Below are positions 57,855-64,000 of a stretch of 64,000 nt of DNA, in pieces. The notes beneath the pieces are model-generated. The model made no database searches and was not told the DNA's origin. It saw only the letters and a program-made list of their open reading frames with translations. The stretch spans positions 233,947,836 to 234,011,835 of the forward strand of contig OY821518.1 in the NCBI GenBank assembly GCA_963682025.1. Reading direction: 5' to 3'. This stretch comes from Cordilura impudica (lineage: Eukaryota > Arthropoda > Insecta > Diptera > Scathophagidae). Position numbers and translations under genes: made by a program. The first letter of the stretch is position 1, and every line of letters begins with the position of its first letter.

Positions 57855-58323
57855 TGTTCGGTTTAAGATCATGTATATATTTTTCTAATGAAAGAAAGAT
57901 AATAATTTTTGTAATGTAAGAGAAATATTAGAATAAAATTGAAGACAGCGCTAGAAGGAGTAGCTACTTTCGAACAAAGCGACTTGTTCATCGTCAGCAT
58001 CCTTCTGCCTATTACTTCAACTCATGCTTAATCAACTATTTAACTCAACATTTGAAAGAAAAGAACATGAGAAATGTTTTTCTTTTTATATACGAGAGTT
58101 TGTATGAACAAGCTGAGCTTTTCCAATTTTTAGCATTCTCTACATTAACATAGCCAGATCAATTACAAGTCTTGTAATGTGAACAGCTCTTTGTTTTTGC
58201 CATTGTCCTCTAGATGGAACTGTAATGGCATGTGAAATCTTAACAGATTACACAAATGCATTGTACCTCATGTGTTGTATGTTATTGTTATGTATTGTTG
58301 ATCTGTATTGGAATAATTAGTCA
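57855..58323. mobile_element. Possible solo LTR inside the S2 terminal repeat
   Basis: The right arm of S2 contains a block absent from its left arm and from S1. It can be read as TGTTCGGTTT...TTAGTCA (469 bp, TG to CA) with TTTAT on both sides (57850-57854 and 58324-58328); AATAAA occurs near 57932. The flanking identity is longer than a 5-bp duplication (TAGTCATTTATTGTT at 57844-57858 and 58318-58332), so the exact borders are uncertain. No coding capacity. BEL/Pao is only a guess from the TGTTCG start. Confidence 0.45.
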
Positions 58324-58628
58324 TTTATTGTTTTATCATTTATTTTTTTTCCGAAATATTGAAGAAATAGCTATCTAAACTATTTGGGAGAAAATTTTCT
58401 AAGAACAATAGGTAATAAGTTACATGGATAAGAAAAAACACCTGTTTGGTCAAAATGTCAAATTTTGATACCCTCTAACTCAGAGAGATCTTGACCGATC
58501 TTGTTGAAAAATTGTGTCTAAACTACTATCCAATAGGACTAACCTTGGTGCAAATTTCATCCCGATCGGAAGACATCGGTTTCAAAAGTTGGTGCACTTG
58601 ACATGAAATCCCCCATATATATATATTT

Positions 58629-58930
58629 CAAGCAAAGGTACTTTTTTCAGAAAAAAAAAATACTTTTTTAAGAAAAGGTACCTTCCTAAGAAAAGGTTAT
58701 TTTTTTAAATAGGTACTTTTTAGGAAAATGTATCTTTTTAAGAAAGTGTACTTTTTAAGATGTTTTTTTTTAGAGATACTTTTGTTAGAAAAGAACTTTT
58801 TTAAGAAAATGTAATTTTTTACGAAAAAGTAAAGAAACGAAATTTTTTAGGGAAATGTACTTTTTTCAGAAAAAGTACTTTTTTAGGGTTTTTTTTTAAG
58901 GAAAATTTACTTTTTTTAGGAAAGGTTTTT
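58629..58930. repeat. GGTACTTTTTTAAGAAAA minisatellite, right part
   Basis: Same unit as 54240-55248 (AAAGGTACTTTTTTCAG, AAGAAAAGGTACCTTCC and similar), the distal half of the array split by S2. Confidence 0.85.
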
Positions 58931-59033
58931 TGCAGCACTAAAAAGGAAATTTGGTATTTTCACCACAAACATTAGTTTTGGACTAATAAATTAAATGGAT
59001 ACAAAAATAAAAGTCCAGATTTTTATACCCTTT

Positions 59034-59510
59034 ATCACTATGTGGTTTTTGCTGATGTTTGTAACTACCAAAAATATTTGACCTAGATCAATCTTTTATT
59101 AAACCAATCAACTGAGAATCATTTTCTGAGCTGATTTAGCGATGTACGACCGTCCGTCCATTTGTCTGTTCATCTGTAGTTCAAAAATTAATCCTATAGG
59201 ACAATTCTTAGTCACAGCCCCCATATAAAGCTGCTTCCTGATCTTCACTTAAACCTATCAAAAATAAATATATCGCACAAATTTTACTCAAATTTGGTTT
59301 GTATGTGTGACTACCAAATATGGCCAGGGACGGTCCATTTTTCGACCTAGTCCCCATATTAATATAGCATCTGATAGGAACTTTTCAGAACTGCAGTCAA
59401 ACAAAATAATCAAAATATCACTCAGATTTGGTTTATGCTTTTTTTCTATACCCAATTAGTTGGACCTAAGACCAATTCTCTAAACGCATGGATAATTTTC
59501 TTACTTGCTT
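59034..59510 (+). mobile_element. Helentron-like repeat, family B, internally deleted
   Basis: TATACCCTTTATCACTATGTGG, GTAACTACCAAAAATATTTGACC, GCGATGTACGACCGTCCGTC, then AATTAATCCTATAGGACAATTC, GACCTAGTCCCCATATT and ACCCAATTAGTTGGACC, ending GGATAATTTTCTTACTTG. About 220 bp between the GTCC tract and the second half are missing. Confidence 0.68.
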
Positions 59511-60794
59511 AAATTACAGATTTTGGCAAAAGAATTCATGAAAATTTTATAAAAATTACTGCCGTAATTGTTCACATATTTTCGAAATATTGGTGTTGAG
59601 AAAAAGTGTTTATACATTTGACAAGCTAGATTCTCTTTTACAAAATTAGCGTTACGATGACCTGAAATTTCGTTCTGAATTTTTGTTGTTGTTGTTGTTG
59701 TTACTGAAGGTCTGTTATGACATGATAAATCAGGTCCTCCCTTAAATATAACAAAACACACCAAATTCTGACCTTTTAAAAAAAAAATAATTTAAAATGT
59801 TTGCATATAACTTTTATACACAAATAAAGTATTTATTTTATACAAAAATACCTGAAGACCTTGAACTTCTGAAAAATGTACTCTCATTTAAAATTTATTT
59901 CTTTGCTACTGTCCGCGATAACTACTTAGGCTAGTAATGCAGAATTTTATCTACTTTTACCCTATAGCAGACATTTAAAAAAAAAAAGAAAAAACTTAAT
60001 TTTAAAATTTGCAAATTAAACACCATTTTATATACACTCGAACTCAAACTGTGACGTTTGTGTCATGAATTCAAATTTTCAAATTTTCATGAATATTTAT
60101 TAAAATTAATCACTGCTTTTAAAAAATATATTGTATCTATCATTGACATTGAAAGTGAATGTGTTGTGATTTTATTGTGTTTATTTAACGATGATATGCT
60201 AATGTCAACTCATAATTAAATATTCATAAATTGTTTGTTGTAAAATCATGAAAATCATGCAATGTCTAAATAAAAAAACAAACAAAAAACACACTGTAAG
60301 AAATAAAGAAGACTATTAAATATAACTTTTTTGAACAAAAGATTAATTTAGAAGGTTTAGAAAAAATAACAACATTTCATTTTTATAATGATTAAAATTG
60401 ACGTGCGCATGCAAATTTAGCTCTTTTGATTACAAATTTTCAATAATTTTGTGGTTTTTGTTTTTTTGTTGTTTTGTATTTGCACCTCAGTTTTATTGTA
60501 TAAATTTCGAAATTACGTTTGATAATCATTTACAATTCAAACACTGTTGTCTTCAATTAAATTTAATTGTATTTAGTATTAATTCCATACACATTGAACA
60601 TATAAAATTACTCGTGTTCTACAGTTTATTTAATAAGTAAACAATAAAACTTATTTTGCGAACCTTTTTGAACTTTTGAGGAAAATTAATTTGTTGCTTG
60701 ATTAATGTTGATTTTTTTTTTTTACCATTTTTGTTAATTAAAGAATTTTATTGTTGCTTGACTATAGTAAGTTTAAATTAAAAAATTGTTGGAA
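59511..60794. other. AT-rich spacer with (GTT)n
   Basis: A short GTT microsatellite, TTGTTGTTGTTGTTGTTAC, at ~59685-59703. An 87-codon minus-strand frame covers it and is not convincing. Otherwise AT-rich and unassigned; no Transib terminus was found before the T3 coding region. Confidence 0.35.
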
Positions 60795-62550
60795 TATGGG
60801 TTTTCTTAAAACCAGCAAAACCAATTGACGGATGTAGTGAAAGATCTCGAAGGCACAAGCTGGAGAATATCAATGAAGAAATTTCTCAAAGAATTATTAA
60901 GGATTAATTTTTGCACCAAATTCAACCAACCCAAAATAAAAAAATAAAATTGAAATAATTGAAAAAACAGTAGAAGCGAGCCCAAGGCGCATAAAGAGGA
61001 TTTTGAAAAGCATGAAGATAAGAAATTTACGCCGGAAGAAGCATTCGCCCTAATTTTGGATTTGAAATTGACCAAAAATCAATATAAGGAGTTGCGGATG
61101 CGAACCAATGAAAAGAATTGTGGGATTTTTCCAGAGTATCGAGATTTAGTTTCTGCCAAAAAAGAATGCTTACCTTCACAATCTGCTATTAGCGTCACTT
61201 CAACATCAGCAGAAATAAAATTGCAAGATCTCCTTGAACATACTGCAGAACGATTGCTAAATACGCTTGATACTGATCATTTAAAAAAAATTGGTAATGG
61301 CAGCATTACTTTAATTTCTAAATGGGGATGTGATGGATCCTCTGGTCAGAAACAATACAAGCAATTTAATGCCGAAAACTCAGCAGATGCTAATTTATTT
61401 ATGGTATCTTTCGTTCCATTGCGCTTAAGAAAAAGGTATAGAGTCTGAGAGCCGTCAACTAGTAGAGCAACAGAAATTGATATATGGAAAAATGAAATTC
61501 CTTCTTCAACAAAGTATTGCAGACCAATAAAATTTGCATTCAAAAAGGAAACCAAAGATGTCATAACTGAAGAAGTTCAAAAAATAAAAGATCAAATTAA
61601 GGAACTTCAACCAGTAATATTTAAATTTGATGACCAAGACATTGAAGTACATTTTAAAATGTGTCTCACAATGATTGATGGAAAAGTTGCACAAGCTTTA
61701 ACTGGAACACAGTCAACGTCAAGCTGCATTATATGCCAAAAGACATCAAGTCAATTAAGCCAACCCCCACCAGAAGACGATAGTTTTAAGGAAGCCTACG
61801 AATTTGGAATGTCCCCTCTTCATGCTAGAATACGTTTCATGGAGCGTATTCTTAAATTGGGTTATGATTTGGAATTTGGTCTGTTAGGCGAAACAGTGAG
61901 AAAAAACAAAGAAAATGAAGAAAAAAGAAAGCAAAAAAAAGAAACAAATTCAACAAAAATATCTACAGCTAGGCCTCGTAATCGACCAAACAAAACAAGG
62001 GGAAGGAAACACAAATGATGGAAATACTGCAAGGAGATTTTTTTTCCGATCCGGAAACTGCAGCATCTATCACAGGTGTAGATCATGAATTAATAAGACG
62101 ATTCAAAATCATATTACAAGTTCTAGCATGCAGCAGAAAGATAAATGCAAAAAAATTTGGAAAGTACGCCAATAAAACAGCTATACTTTATAATGAAAAA
62201 TACTCTTGGAGATATATGCCATCCACAGTTTATAAAATTTTGTACCATGGGGAACAAATAATTCAAAACAATATGCTACCAATAGGAGATCTATCTGAAG
62301 AAGCGCAAGAAAAAAGGAAGAAGGACTACAGATTCACAGATTCTTTCGCGAGCACAACACAAGGAAAATGTCCAGATATTGTACTAATTAAGACCTTATC
62401 ACTATTTTGTTGTGCACTTTAGATCCATATATGTCCAACATTTGTCAAAAATGGAAAACTACCTCTATTGAATTAGACGAAGAAGCTAAACAACTTCTAG
62501 AAGATGAAAATCAAGGCTATTTAGAAGAAATTTTTACTAAAATTGATTGA
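60795..62550 (+). pseudogene. Divergent Transib transposase, copy T3
   Basis: Colinear with T1/T2 but much more diverged, so a separate lineage. From the left: KPAKPIDGCSERSRR; FTPEEAFALILDLKLTKNQY; LLEHTAERLL; ISKWGCDGSSGQKQYKQ (catalytic D); VSFVPLRL; in-frame TGA at 61446-61448; KYCRPIKFAFKKE; LTMIDGKVAQALTGTQSTSS (catalytic D); CIICQ (CxxC); EFGMSPLHARIRF. Frameshifts near 61990 and in the T-run at ~62038 precede DPETAASITGVDHELIRRF, TVYKILYHGE (the first zinc-ligand His is Y) and LSEEAQEKRKKDYR (catalytic E). After another shift and a TAA, the C-terminus LDPYMSNICQKW to EEIFTKID ends at 62550. Neither terminal repeat is visible. Confidence 0.9.
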
Positions 62551-63339
62551 TTTGAAGTACTTTTTCATTACACTAACAATAAGTTACACTTTTTTTTATA
62601 TAGTTAAAAAATTTTCTTGATTTAAAAATTATATATTTTGTAAATTTACAATAAAAATTGTTATATTTCATAAATTTACCATAAAAATTGTTGTAGAAAT
62701 ATTTAAAAAGACAATAAAAAAAAATTTAACTAAAGCAAAAACATACGAGTTTTTCATTGAAACTTCTCTATCTTGAACCAATATAAGGTAACTTTTACGT
62801 TCGCTGCTTAATAAATTATATTTTAACTCGGGATCTTTCAAAAAAAAAAAAAAAAAACAACCTTTGGCCCTTGTGCACATTAGGACTAAAAAGTTTACGG
62901 GGGCCAAAGTTTGGCATTTTCTGAAAAAATTAACTTAAAAAATTGTTAAAAAGTATAGTTGTAAAATTAACTGAAAAAATAAGACATTATATTAAAAAAA
63001 ACCTGTTTTTACCTTTTAACACTTCACTTTTGTACTAAAATTCAACTACAAATGAAAATGTATTTTATGACTCACTCCGGTGATTTGAAAGGAATGGTTA
63101 AATTTAAAAAATAAAAATTTTATATAAATTTCAAAGATATCAAATTTTCTATAAAAATTTCCAAACGTTTTGTGAAATTTGACCATTCATCTAAAATTCG
63201 TACATAATCAAAAGATTATGGATAAAAAAACAAAGTTAAATCAATTTATTAATATTTTACTTCTCTTTTATTTCCTCTTTTCGTAACGAGTAAGAAAATT
63301 AGAAATATTTACACTATCGAAATAAATTTCTAAATGGAA
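62551..63339. other. AT-rich spacer, nothing assigned
   Basis: No coding frame or repeat recognised. An A-run of ~18 lies near 62840-62858. Confidence 0.4.
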
Positions 63340-63545
63340 TTATTTCAATCACGACTGCGAAAATAAAGCCCCTGGAAATCAACATTCAACGAGTTATTGG
63401 CGAAATACGACCGTAAATGCTGCGGTAAATGTGTGAAATTGGATTTCCAGATTGCGCCATGTATGCGCCAGCCGTGGGCCATCTCAATTCATATTTGAAA
63501 ATTAATGGCACAAAATTATCTATCCAATAAAGCCAGTTTAATGGG
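63340..63545. other. GC-richer island, possible conserved element
   Basis: A ~200-bp stretch with balanced base composition (GCGCCATGTATGCGCCAGCC, GAAATACGACCGTAAATGCT) stands out from the surrounding AT-rich DNA. The minus strand has a 44-codon frame starting MAHGWRIHGAIW, without splice sites or a known domain. It does not match any repeat in the window. Could be a conserved non-coding element or a fragment of unrecognised origin. Confidence 0.35.
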
Positions 63546-63862
63546 TATTAAAAATATTTTTCTTTGCCTTATATTAGTTTAAAGTTCTGTAACTCTAAAA
63601 AAAAACACTGGATTTGAATCTTACGATAATTTAGTTGATGAGATAGATTTTATTTTGAATCGACGCAAAAAGTGATTGTGAGTCGATCGGTAAAACTTGT
63701 CAGAAATCGAGCCACATTTTGTACTGAAACGTTTTAATCTGAGCAACTTTTACATCTAACTAATATAATGGATGGTATTTGAAGAAATGTAGATCTAAAG
63801 TAATATTTTTATAGAAAAATACTAAATTCTTAACAAATTTTCCTCCTTGAAAATACTAACAA

Positions 63863-64000
63863 GTAAGAAAATTATAGCCGGTCTAGACCGACTATACGAT
63901 ACCCTATAATATTCGTTTCGAAATCCTATCTCTTCGGTTCAACTAATAAGCTATCGAAATTAAACCAAAGTTGACTGGCATTGATATTAATTTTTGATGT
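63863..64000 (-). mobile_element. Helentron-like repeat, family B, runs off the window
   Basis: AAGTAAGAAAATTATAGCC, then the perfect palindrome CGGTCTAGACCG within GCCGGTCTAGACCGACTATA, ATACCCTATAATATTCG and GGCATTGATATTAATTTTTG. A further family B scrap (TTACGATAATTTAGTTGATG, AAAGTGATTGTGAGTCGATC) is at ~63615-63700. Confidence 0.65.

Larger units (their letters stand above)
55261..58614 (-). mobile_element. Long-TIR DNA transposon, unassigned superfamily, copy S2
   Basis: GGGGGATTTCATGTCAAGTG to CACTTGACATGAAATCCCCC, with ~590-bp inverted repeats (55261-55855 and 57509-58614; the right arm holds a ~500-bp insertion). (AT)n flanks both sides. The inner end of the right arm is a perfect palindrome GAAGGTATGTTACATACCTTC (57508-57528). 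It inserted in the middle of the minisatellite. The interior encodes one minus-strand gene. Confidence 0.88.

Noticed and set aside
59501..59764. 87-codon minus-strand frame with a Thr run
   Set aside because: The Thr run is the GTT microsatellite; no family resemblance elsewhere in the frame.

Overview
The window looks like intergenic or intronic DNA from a large, AT-rich brachyceran fly genome, probably a calyptrate (house-fly or blow-fly type). The evidence is indirect: mini-me/DINE-type repeats with a (TA)n block, the TTCTTGAT core and (GTCY)n tracts (at least 16 copies or fragments), fly-type Tc1/mariner, piggyBac and Transib elements, a tRNA-derived SINE and many poly-T runs. I found no complete host gene. 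The only host-gene hint is a 36-nt exon-like block at 5752-5787 that ends exactly on ATG before a GTGAGT donor.

Almost everything recognisable is mobile DNA, much of it nested. From left to right: 1-5.8 kb holds a Helentron-like repeat, ~500-bp diverged tandem repeats, a 5'-truncated LINE with a target duplication, a Harbinger-like MITE and a small Helitron. A piggyBac (5.9-8.9 kb) follows. At 14.5-19.3 kb a Tc1-like element is split by a 3.3-kb Transib with RSS-like ends. At 21.5-25.2 kb there is a SINE inside an unclassified repeat, then a 2.3-kb array of a 21-bp repeat that reads as one 734-codon frame. At 28.3-34 kb a cluster of Helentron-like repeats surrounds a 1.6-kb (TTAAAAA)-type array and a second Helitron.

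From 34 kb on: an element with ~600-bp inverted repeats and an unassigned DDE-like transposase (34.1-36.9 kb), a second Transib inside a different Tc1-like element (39.8-44.4 kb), a Tc1 remnant, a rosa-like (DD41D) mariner, a second piggyBac carrying another mariner (47.9-51.4 kb), a minisatellite interrupted by the second copy of the long-TIR element (54.2-58.9 kb; its transposase frame is nearly intact), and a third, more divergent Transib (60.8-62.6 kb).

The most informative set is the three Transib copies. Transib transposase is the family from which the RAG1 core of V(D)J recombination derives. The copies keep the D, D, E residues and the CxxC, and the two related copies keep ends that read CACAGTG, a 22-23 nt spacer and GCAAAAATC, the architecture of a recombination signal sequence. 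All transposase genes in the window are broken by stops or frameshifts, so the elements here look like fossils, some of them young. Repeated families give internal controls: an empty copy of one element dates or delimits an insertion in another.
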